Assembly: GCA_002733575.1 (NCBI GenBank)
Contig: NVWB01000168.1
Span: 1 to 39,713, forward strand
Source of the DNA: Blastopirellula sp.
Lineage (GTDB): Bacteria; Planctomycetota; Planctomycetia; Pirellulales; Pirellulaceae
Length of the DNA: 39,713 nucleotides
Direction of reading: 5' to 3'
Shown: in pieces, positions 7,689 through 14,307 of the stretch
Layout: every line of letters begins with the position of its first letter
Position numbering within the stretch: the first letter of the stretch is position 1
The notes under the pieces: generated by a model
The model's input: the letters and a program-made list of their open reading frames with translations, nothing else
Databases searched by the model: none
What the model was told of the DNA's origin: nothing
Program-made: the position numbers and the translations under genes

Positions 7689-10688
7689 ATGAACATTCTT
7701 CCTTGTCCTGCCTGTTCACAACCACTTGCTTTGCAACCAGAGCATTATGGAATCCCGATTCAGTGTCCTTCTTGCCAGCAGACGGTCACCATTGCCAGTC
7801 CTGCTGGGATTACTACTGCTGATCAAAATCCCCAGATTCAGGATGGTGGACCTCAGTTGAATCTCTCCATAGATACTTCGCATAAGTTAAAGACGACATC
7901 GAAAACACGAAAGCGAAAGAAGAGCTCTTCCTGGGCCATGCCGGCTGGATTAGTTGTTGGTTCTCTGGCCGTTTTGGCAGGAGCCTGCTATTGGTTATTC
8001 GCACTTCCGAATGTTCCCACGTTTTCTGTGATTGATGATTCAAGGGCAGATGAACTCGTGGAGTTTCAGACTCTCGTCACGCCATTACAAGCTGAGAGAT
8101 GGAGCGGACAATTAGAGTATCACCTGGTGGCCTCGCCTGATGGAGCAAGCATTGATGAGAAATCGGGGCTGGTTACATGGACACCCACTGAGGAACAGGC
8201 CCCTGGTTGGGGAGACTTTATCGTTGAGTGTCTGGTTCAAGGGAATCAATCTCGGAAAGCTGCGATTGAATTTCGTGTTCATGCAGACGAAGTGAATCAG
8301 GCTCCCATCGTGAATGATGCTCAGATTTTCACAGCCATCGCAGGTCAAGAGAATCAAGTCAAAATTTTAGCCTCAGACTTGGACAGCCCACCCAATCAAT
8401 TTCAATTTCAACTTGTTGAAAGTAATGTCAGGGGAATGGAGATTGATGCGAAGACAGGCGTACTAACTTGGGTTCCTAAATTTGAAAATACCAATAATAC
8501 TCTCAATGTAAAAATTAAAATTACCGAGCTGGATCAAGGAGGGCTTTCAAGTGAATCGAATGTGCAATTCAAGGTGCTACCTGGAACGGACGCTCTTGGA
8601 AAATTGGTTACGAACATTCAGGATCAAGGGCATCAAATTAAAGCGACCCCTAATTCCTTTCAGCCAGGAAAACTCAATGGCAAATATCATTCTGTCGTAC
8701 TGAACGAAGAAGAGATACTGTTCGCCCACTTTGATGTTTCAGAGACTTTAAAGCCTGATGTGATAGAGCTTCGCGGTACTTCGGCAGATAACTATGTTTG
8801 GCCAGGTTCTTGGTCTTCATCTAGAAAGTATTATTTCTACGAGAACCTACTGGCCGTTTATGGTGGAAATTCTACTGAAGTCATGGCGGTTCTGAAAAAT
8901 GTCTTGCCCAACGATGGTAACGCAATAGCAATGCCGGGGAAACCGCTTGCGAAAACCATGGTTAAACCGATGGAGATCGTTCAGGAAGATTATGGGATTT
9001 TCAACAAGGAAGAAGGGGTAAGTATCCTGGCTCTTGCAGAAGAAGAGAAGCTATTCTCGGCCGAGTCCTACCCTGTGCTTCGGAAGATATTTTCGGATCA
9101 ATTTGAAAGAGTAAATGCTGTGGATATCAAGTTGGCATTCAGCGAAGATTATGAAGCAATGATGGACTGGTTTAGCGAAAACACATCCATTAAGGAAGAA
9201 CTGTATCTGGCAATTGACCCTCAGACCGATAAATTGGTCGAGGCTTTGAAAATCTTTCGGAGTATTAAAAATGCTTACCCAGAAAAAATCATAATTTATG
9301 CAGATCTGGCGATTGCGACCTCGGTGGTGTGGGATAACCCGAGAGCCATTTATTCTCACAAAGGTGCTCAAGGAGCAGCCAAGGCAACGGAAGAACCGGA
9401 TTCTCTGTCGACACCTGTTGATAACTTTAAGTACCTGGTCGACGCAGAGAATTTCATGCAGGGGAGGATTCAATATGCTCCTTGGGAATTCCTGGTGCAT
9501 CAAGTGAACCACACCACATCTCTCAAAGAGCGTCAGTGGGCCTTACAAAATTATGGTGCCAATCGAACAATGTTTGGCAAATGTTATCACGATGTGCCGT
9601 ATGACTACACCTTGTTAAACAGTGGTTTTGAAATCGGTAAACTGATCGACAAGCCGTATCACTTGCCTAACATCAGGCAGTTTGGTGGCGTTTGTATGCA
9701 CCAAGCCGACTACGCTGCTCGGGTCGGCAAAAGCATCGGCATACCGGCTGCCTATGTTGCAGGCTCAGGGAAATCTGGCGGAAGACATGCCTGGGTCATG
9801 TGGGTAGAACTGAAGAACATCACACCGAATAGTATCCAATTCAGTTTGGAATCGCACGGTCGATACCGGGGGGATCATTACTACATTGGCAATCTTACAG
9901 ATCCTAAAACAGGCACTAGAATAACAGATCGACAATTAGAGCTGCGGTTACACACGGTGGGTTTAAATCCTTTAGCCAAGCGACAAGCCGACATGCTTAT
10001 GATGAGCTATCCGTTACTGCAGGAGAAACTCAAATTGGATATCCCGGCCCAACTGGACTTTCTAGGAGACATCATTGCAAACGTGCCTGGCTGTGAAGCA
10101 GCTTGGGAAGAAGTCGCGAGGATTGCTGGTGAGTCTGAAGTGAAAGAAAAGCATCAGAAACGGATGGTTAATATTATTGATTTAATGTTCACTTGCTTTG
10201 CAAACTATCCAGATTTTACGATCACTATTTTTGACAACATGATTGCATTTCGTGAAAAAATAGAAGATCGGTCTGCCTTATATGAGCGTCTGATTACCTT
10301 GTATGAATTAAAGAAGAGGCCTGATCTTGCGGCAAAAGCACGCCTGACTTGGGTTGAGATGATGTTGTATGAAGGAGAGTCTGAGCAGGCCATCCAGGGA
10401 TTGGCCTACACCATCAAGAAATTTCCCGATGAAGGAACGATTGTTCCCAAATTGTTAGATAAACTGGAAGAGATATGTGAAACCGTGGAGGGAGCAGAGC
10501 AGAGTTTGGCTCCGTTTTATCATTCCTTTCTGCCTGCCATTCCACAAAAGCGAGGAGGTCGCCGATCGGAATACTGTATCCAGATGTACCAACGAGGAAT
10601 CACTCAGTTCCGGAAACACGGGGCTTTCCAGTTGGCCGCAATTTATGAAAATGAATTGAAAAAACTCTATTCATTGAAAGCCAGTTAA
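7689..10688 (+). CDS. Membrane-anchored zinc-ribbon, Ig-like, transglutaminase-like protein
   Basis: The 999-residue product has an unusual layout. Residues 6-29 form a zinc ribbon (C6-x2-C9 and C26-x2-C29). A basic Lys/Arg stretch (about 70-80) is followed by one membrane helix (about 82-107), so the zinc ribbon is cytoplasmic and the remainder exported. Two cadherin/Ig-like modules follow (about 113-200 and 205-300), both with the D/E-x-x-[ST]-G-x-L-T/V-T-W-x-P signature of putative Ig domains. After a long middle region, G-G-V-C669 and R-H700-A-W match the Cys and His of the transglutaminase-like fold (bacterial members are often proteases or peptide-modifying enzymes). An acidic third residue should follow within about 15-30 residues, but I cannot assign it. 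The last 200 residues are helical and TPR-like. The substrate is unknown. The start is the first ATG of the open frame, three bases after a TAG. Confidence 0.8.
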   Translation: MNILPCPACSQPLALQPEHYGIPIQCPSCQQTVTIASPAGITTADQNPQIQDGGPQLNLSIDTSHKLKTTSKTRKRKKSSSWAMPAGLVVGSLAVLAGACYWLFALPNVPTFSVIDDSRADELVEFQTLVTPLQAERWSGQLEYHLVASPDGASIDEKSGLVTWTPTEEQAPGWGDFIVECLVQGNQSRKAAIEFRVHADEVNQAPIVNDAQIFTAIAGQENQVKILASDLDSPPNQFQFQLVESNVRGMEIDAKTGVLTWVPKFENTNNTLNVKIKITELDQGGLSSESNVQFKVLPGTDALGKLVTNIQDQGHQIKATPNSFQPGKLNGKYHSVVLNEEEILFAHFDVSETLKPDVIELRGTSADNYVWPGSWSSSRKYYFYENLLAVYGGNSTEVMAVLKNVLPNDGNAIAMPGKPLAKTMVKPMEIVQEDYGIFNKEEGVSILALAEEEKLFSAESYPVLRKIFSDQFERVNAVDIKLAFSEDYEAMMDWFSENTSIKEELYLAIDPQTDKLVEALKIFRSIKNAYPEKIIIYADLAIATSVVWDNPRAIYSHKGAQGAAKATEEPDSLSTPVDNFKYLVDAENFMQGRIQYAPWEFLVHQVNHTTSLKERQWALQNYGANRTMFGKCYHDVPYDYTLLNSGFEIGKLIDKPYHLPNIRQFGGVCMHQADYAARVGKSIGIPAAYVAGSGKSGGRHAWVMWVELKNITPNSIQFSLESHGRYRGDHYYIGNLTDPKTGTRITDRQLELRLHTVGLNPLAKRQADMLMMSYPLLQEKLKLDIPAQLDFLGDIIANVPGCEAAWEEVARIAGESEVKEKHQKRMVNIIDLMFTCFANYPDFTITIFDNMIAFREKIEDRSALYERLITLYELKKRPDLAAKARLTWVEMMLYEGESEQAIQGLAYTIKKFPDEGTIVPKLLDKLEEICETVEGAEQSLAPFYHSFLPAIPQKRGGRRSEYCIQMYQRGITQFRKHGAFQLAAIYENELKKLYSLKAS

Positions 10689-10775
10689 ATCTCGGCAATT
10701 CAAGGAAGCGATTGATTATTACGTGGCAATTAGAGTCGCCCCCAATTTTCAAATGGCAATCGAAATTCGACGATT

Positions 10776-10846
10776 GATACTGACGAAATCCAACACAACC
10801 AACTCCCTTTTCGAGTGCCACTGGCTTCGCCAGTGTGAAGTGTGAA
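10776..10846 (+). repeat. Dispersed palindromic repeat A, copy 2
   Basis: It has the same block order as copies 1 and 3: ATACTGACG, CACAACCAAC, CCCTTTTCG, the perfect hairpin CACTGGC-TTC-GCCAGTG (10819-10835), then TGAAGTGTGAATT. It lies between the transglutaminase-like gene and the promoter of the DUF1559 gene. Confidence 0.8.
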
Positions 10847-10852
10847 TTGTGT

Positions 10853-10881
10853 TTGCCAACCGTATTAATAAGTGCTAGACT
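10853..10881 (+). promoter_or_regulatory. Predicted promoter of the DUF1559 gene
   Basis: TTGCCA (10853-10858) and TAGACT (10876-10881) are separated by 17 bp. It begins a few bases after repeat A copy 2 and would start RNA about 43 nt before the ATG at 10931. Confidence 0.45.
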
Positions 10882-10930
10882 CTGGTGATCGGCAATCACT
10901 TTTCTTTTCTACTCTCAGGAACATGGCATC

Positions 10931-12580
10931 ATGCGATCTGTCTTACACTCGTTGGTTCTTGGTATTTTAATCGGATCAATGGCTTGCCCAGCAGCACTTG
11001 TTGCCCAACAACCGGTAAAACCAGCGACTAAGCCCGATTTTCGATTCATCACGCCAGATAGCGTGGTAATTGCTATCGCCCACCCTGGTCGCCTTGCCGA
11101 GTCTGGTTATTTAGACGCTCTACCGCATGAAGTAATCACCGCGTTTGGGATGCGTGATCTTGGGTTTGATCCGATGGATATCGAAACGATCACGATTGTG
11201 GTGGAACCTTCTCAAGGTCTTCTACCATTACCCAATTCTGGCATCGTAATACAAATGAGAAATAAATTAGAGCAAGAAAAACTATTTCCCAAAATACAAA
11301 ACGAACTTGAAGAAGTGACCGACCCTGAGTCTGGTCAGAAAATAATGATCGCTTCAGGCCCTTATACTCCAGGCTATGCAGTCTTTGGTGACAAGACTCT
11401 TGTAATCGGTAACCGCCCCATGCTCAATTCGTTACTTGCTGCAGTGAAGCAAGGTGAAAACCCTAACCGAGATGCCATCTCTAACCAATATCAAGGACAC
11501 GATCTTCAAGCCTTTTTTCAAATCGAACCAATTCGTGACTTCCTTAAGGGGGCACTAGAGGAATCAGGGCTTCCGTCAATTCCCGGTATAAGTCAAGTTC
11601 CAGATGAACTGGACACAATAAAACTGCAATTTAGTATTATCAATAAAACGGAACTTTCGCTGGAGCTCGTCGGCAAAGATGAAAAAGCGGCCAAACATCT
11701 CAAGCAGATAATTGAGCTGGGCATAAATCTGGGCGAACAGATGGCCATGAAAGAATTCAACAAAATGCTTCGTAGTGAAGATGTTGTTGAACAAGCCCAG
11801 GGCAAATATCAAACGCGTGTAATGAAACAAATAATCGAAAGCCTGAAACTGGAAACAGAAGGAAACACCGTTAGAATTGCCTATCCAGATGATGGAACAG
11901 GCCCCCAGTTAGCTTCTATTGCTGTGGTCGGAGTTTTAGTTGCTTTTCTCTTACCCGAGCTACAACTGGGAAGAGGAGCATCACGAAGAATGTCATCAGT
12001 TGATAATTTGAAGCAAATCGGAATAGCCGCCCATAATTATCACGACACTTTTAATGGTTTTCCTGCCCAAGCAATCACCGATAAAGAAGGTAACCCTCTA
12101 CTCTCATGGCGAGTAGCTCTGTTGCCATTCATCGAGTACAACAATCTTTATGATCAGTTCCATTTAGACGAACCGTGGAATAGTGAACATAATATCAAGT
12201 TGATTGCTCTGATGCCTGAAGTTTATAAGAATCCATCAAGCAAGGCAAATCCTGGCCTCACCCAATACTTGGCTCCAGTTGGTAAATGGACATTATGGGA
12301 AGATAATAAAAAACGAAAGTTCCGAGACATTCTTGATGGATCAAGCAACTCAATCATGATCCTTGAGGTAAATGACGAGGCATCCGTGATATGGTCCAAG
12401 CCTGAAGATTTGAATATAGATTTTGACAATCCCTTGCAAGGTCTCGGAAGCGCTCAACCAGCAGGGTTTTCAGCTTTATTCTGCGATGGGAGTGTCCACC
12501 AGATCAAACCGAATATCAACCAAGAGACGTTTAAGTTATTGTTGAAAATTCGCGATGGAAAAGTCGTTCCAGATTTTTAA
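10931..12580 (+). CDS. Secreted two-part protein with C-terminal DUF1559 domain
   Basis: The 549-residue product opens with a signal peptide (hydrophobic residues 5-22, A-L-V-A-Q cleavage region near 26). Residues ~30-320 form an unrecognised domain with alternating strands and a charged helical end. From about 326 the sequence turns into a DUF1559 (PF07596) unit: a hydrophobic helix (326-345, ending L-L-P-E-L-Q), then R-R-M-S-S-V-D-N-L-K-Q-I-G-I-A-A-H-N-Y-H, S-W-R-V-A-L-L-P-F-I-E near 395 and the closing F-C-D-G-S-V-H-Q-I motif near 520. Normal DUF1559 proteins are about 300 residues with this helix at the N-terminus as a prepilin-like signal. Here the helix is internal and lacks a prepilin cleavage site, so it probably anchors the protein or packs inside it. 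Function is unknown; the family is expanded in planctomycetes and is thought to be surface-associated. Confidence 0.85.
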   Translation: MRSVLHSLVLGILIGSMACPAALVAQQPVKPATKPDFRFITPDSVVIAIAHPGRLAESGYLDALPHEVITAFGMRDLGFDPMDIETITIVVEPSQGLLPLPNSGIVIQMRNKLEQEKLFPKIQNELEEVTDPESGQKIMIASGPYTPGYAVFGDKTLVIGNRPMLNSLLAAVKQGENPNRDAISNQYQGHDLQAFFQIEPIRDFLKGALEESGLPSIPGISQVPDELDTIKLQFSIINKTELSLELVGKDEKAAKHLKQIIELGINLGEQMAMKEFNKMLRSEDVVEQAQGKYQTRVMKQIIESLKLETEGNTVRIAYPDDGTGPQLASIAVVGVLVAFLLPELQLGRGASRRMSSVDNLKQIGIAAHNYHDTFNGFPAQAITDKEGNPLLSWRVALLPFIEYNNLYDQFHLDEPWNSEHNIKLIALMPEVYKNPSSKANPGLTQYLAPVGKWTLWEDNKKRKFRDILDGSSNSIMILEVNDEASVIWSKPEDLNIDFDNPLQGLGSAQPAGFSALFCDGSVHQIKPNINQETFKLLLKIRDGKVVPDF

Positions 12581-12613
12581 ATCCCAACATTAAACTGTAA
12601 TTACAATCGACAA

Positions 12614-12688
12614 GTGACACTGACGAAAATTAACACAACCAACAGCCCTTTTCGGGTGCCACTGGCTTCGCCAGTGTGAAGTGTGATT
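12614..12688 (+). repeat. Dispersed palindromic repeat A, copy 3
   Basis: It contains GTGACACTGACG, AACACAACCAACA, CCCTTTTCG, the perfect hairpin CACTGGC-TTC-GCCAGTG (12660-12676) and TGAAGTGTGATTG. It is the closest of the copies to a consensus and starts 34 bp after the DUF1559 stop. Confidence 0.8.
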
Positions 12689-12715
12689 GAGCTTGCATTA
12701 CTGCTTGGATCAACC

Positions 12716-12932
12716 ATCGTAGGGTGGCTGACTTTTTAGGCCAGCCGCCTGTTTGTGGGCGTAGTTTCATTGAAAAGTTTTCCCTGAAAATTCATGTCGC
12801 TCTCATTCTAAAAAGACATCCGTTCATTGAGTTCCAGTGAATTTGATTGATGCCGTAATTTTGATCGTTTCTGTTTAATGAAATAACATCAACAGACAGA
12901 CGGCTGGCCCAAAAGGGCAGCCATCCTACGAT
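12716..12932. repeat. 217-bp element with 41-bp imperfect inverted ends
   Basis: The left arm (12716-12756) and the reverse complement of the right arm (12892-12932) agree at 35 of 41 positions. Each arm is itself a hairpin of the type GGCTG-GCCC-AAAA-GGGC-AGCC. The 135-bp interior has no open frame of note. The structure resembles a REP doublet (REPIN) or a miniature inverted-repeat element. No clear target-site duplication was seen. Confidence 0.7.
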
Positions 12933-12951
12933 CTACTTTACTGATCCAAAG

Positions 12952-12979
12952 CATGCCCACGCGAAAGCGCGAGGGCATG
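12952..12979. repeat. GC-rich hairpin in the repeat cluster
   Basis: CATGCCC-A-CGCG, loop AAAG, CGCG-A-GGGCATG: 11 paired bases with a single A:A opposition. It starts 19 bp after the 217-bp element. No T run follows, so it reads as a dispersed palindrome and not a terminator. Confidence 0.55.
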
Positions 12980-13102
12980 GCACCAGGGTTTCAATAAAAA
13001 TGCCTGGGCGTGCCATACGTTTGTTTTGTAAATTGGACCAGAGCAATGGATACATTTCGTGATAAATCATGCCCGTTTGTGACCTCTTGTTGGCTGGGCC
13101 GA

Positions 13103-13124
13103 CCCAGGTTGCGAGCAACCTGGG
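13103..13124. repeat. Near-perfect palindrome in the repeat cluster
   Basis: CCCAGGTTGC and GCAACCTGGG are separated by 2 bases. This is a fourth, unrelated palindrome in the gene-free stretch 12581-13661. That stretch also contains a G-rich tract (13149-13175) and the dyads listed next, and no credible gene. Confidence 0.55.
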
Positions 13125-13196
13125 CTACCCTTTGAGTTGATTTCTGATGGGGGGAAAGGTGGTGTTTAGGGGGGGTTGGAAACGTGCGAAGATGCG

Positions 13197-13214
13197 ATAT
13201 GACCGCGGTCATAT
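13197..13214. promoter_or_regulatory. Perfect 18-bp palindrome
   Basis: ATATGACCGCGGTCATAT is a perfect palindrome abutting the next dyad. Its size and symmetry fit a dimeric DNA-binding protein site. It lies about 450 bp before the ECF sigma gene, so any control of that gene would be at a distance or through another transcript. Confidence 0.4.
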
Positions 13215-13244
13215 ATTCAACCAAAGGTTATGTTTTGGTTGAAT
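13215..13244. promoter_or_regulatory. Operator-like dyad with AACCA-GGTT core, site 1
   Basis: ATTCAACCAA (13215-13224) is mirrored by TTGGTTGAAT (13235-13244) around 10 bases. The core AACCAAAGGTT (13219-13229) recurs as AACCATTGGTT at 13357-13367 and AACCAATGGTT at 13404-13414. Confidence 0.45.
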
Positions 13245-13398
13245 CGTCAATTTTCGCGATTTCCACTTGCCGTAAGTCGTTTGATAATAAGAGTTACGAC
13301 AACGCAAGGAATTCGAACGACAACCAATTACCTGATAAAAACGGTCTACAAAACATAACCATTGGTTAAGTCCTCCGCAGCAGAGGGGGTTTTCGGGA

Positions 13399-13429
13399 AA
13401 TTCAACCAATGGTTAATATTGGTTGAATT
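13399..13429. promoter_or_regulatory. Operator-like dyad with AACCA-GGTT core, site 2
   Basis: AATTCAACCAAT (13399-13410) is mirrored by ATTGGTTGAATT (13418-13429) around 7 bases, so it repeats the design of site 1 about 185 bp away. A solitary core AACCATTGGTT lies between them at 13357-13367. Confidence 0.5.
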
Positions 13430-13624
13430 GGAAAGAAGAGGCAGTAAAGCAACCACCCAAATCAGCCTGGCGGAATGAGTGTTCCCGCTGGGCTGGAAGC
13501 GAGGAATGGATCACTACTATTCACTCAAGCAGCAATAAGATGTTGAACCAGTCACTACCCAACATCAATTATCGTTTTCACTTCGATTACGTTTTAGATA
13601 CCTGAGAGTGCTTTTCTCTTCTGC

Positions 13625-13654
13625 TTGAAAACGGTTCTTGGTCCATTGTATAAT
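13625..13654 (+). promoter_or_regulatory. Strong predicted promoter of the ECF/kinase operon
   Basis: TTGAAA (13625-13630) and a perfect TATAAT (13649-13654) have 18-bp spacing. Transcription would begin at about 13660-13662, at or next to the ATG at 13662, which predicts a leaderless messenger. It also rules out the upstream TTG at 13638 as the start, since that codon lies before the -10 box. Confidence 0.65.
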
Positions 13655-13661
13655 CTACGCC

Positions 13662-14237
13662 ATGAACGATATCACAGTGATTCTGAATCAGATCGAACAA
13701 GGTGACTCAAATGCCGCAGCGAACTTATTGCCGCTGGTGTATGCCGAGCTTCGGAAGCTGGCTTCGATTAAATTAACGCAAGAGAAACCAGGCCAGACGC
13801 TGCAAGCCACGGCATTGGTGCATGAAGCTTATTTGCGGATGACTGGTGGAGGTAACGAGGGAAAATGGAACTCGCGAGGGCATTTTTTCGCGGCAGCGGC
13901 CGAGTCTATGCGGCGTATCTTGATCGATCAGGCTCGGCGTAAAAAGTCAGAGAAAGCCGGAGGTGAATATCAGCGTATCTCCATTTCCCAGCTTGATAAT
14001 TTAGCGCTGGATGAATCGGATGATCTTTTGGCCCTAGACGAGGCCCTGTGCAAGTTGGAAGAAGCTAGTCCTCGCAAGGCAGAACTGGTCAAATTACGCT
14101 TTTTTGGCGGGCTTACCATCGAACAGGCGGCCCAGGCTCTTGATATCGCACCCTCGACGGCCATTGCAGATTGGGCCTATGCCAAAGGGTGGCTGAAGCT
14201 CGAAATATCGAAAAATCTTGAAAATCCGAAATTTTAG
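13662..14237 (+). CDS. ECF-family RNA polymerase sigma factor (kinase-linked type)
   Basis: The 191-residue product has the planctomycete ECF pattern: an N-terminal I-L-N-Q-I-E-Q-G-D-S-N-A-A block, then L-L-P-L-V-Y-A-E-L-R-K-L-A and Q-A-T-A-L-V-H-E-A-Y-L-R (region 2, about residues 22-65), R-R-I-L-I-D-Q-A-R-R-K (about 83-93), and a region 4 helix-turn-helix near 145-180 (V-K-L-R-F-F-G-G-L-T-I-E-Q-A-A). It should direct RNA polymerase to a small regulon. I chose ATG 13662 because family members start just before I-L-N-x-I-x-x-G and because the promoter's -10 box lies immediately upstream. A Ser/Thr kinase gene follows after 70 bp, the standard partner of these ECF groups, where the kinase is thought to control the sigma factor. 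No anti-sigma gene is present. The C-terminus (E-I-S-K-N-L-E-N-P-K-F) has no extra domain. Confidence 0.93.
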   Translation: MNDITVILNQIEQGDSNAAANLLPLVYAELRKLASIKLTQEKPGQTLQATALVHEAYLRMTGGGNEGKWNSRGHFFAAAAESMRRILIDQARRKKSEKAGGEYQRISISQLDNLALDESDDLLALDEALCKLEEASPRKAELVKLRFFGGLTIEQAAQALDIAPSTAIADWAYAKGWLKLEISKNLENPKF

Positions 14238-14307
14238 TCGGTGAATCGGTGTTAATTTCTCGCACTGTCTGATAGCAAGGTTATCAGCACACTTTTGGAG
14301 AACCCCA

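Noticed and set aside
7330-12688. Repeat A copies considered as a CRISPR array
   Set aside because: Copies are kilobases apart with genes between them and there are no regular spacers or cas genes.
13463-13496. Imperfect hairpin considered as an integron attC or attachment site
   Set aside because: No integrase gene, no core-site pair and no cassette structure around it.
13184-13605. Two ~60-codon open frames in the gap before the ECF gene
   Set aside because: They overlap the palindromic dyads, have no ribosome site and resemble no protein.
13638-13661. TTG-initiated extension of the ECF sigma factor by eight residues
   Set aside because: The codon lies upstream of the TATAAT box and the added residues do not fit the family start.
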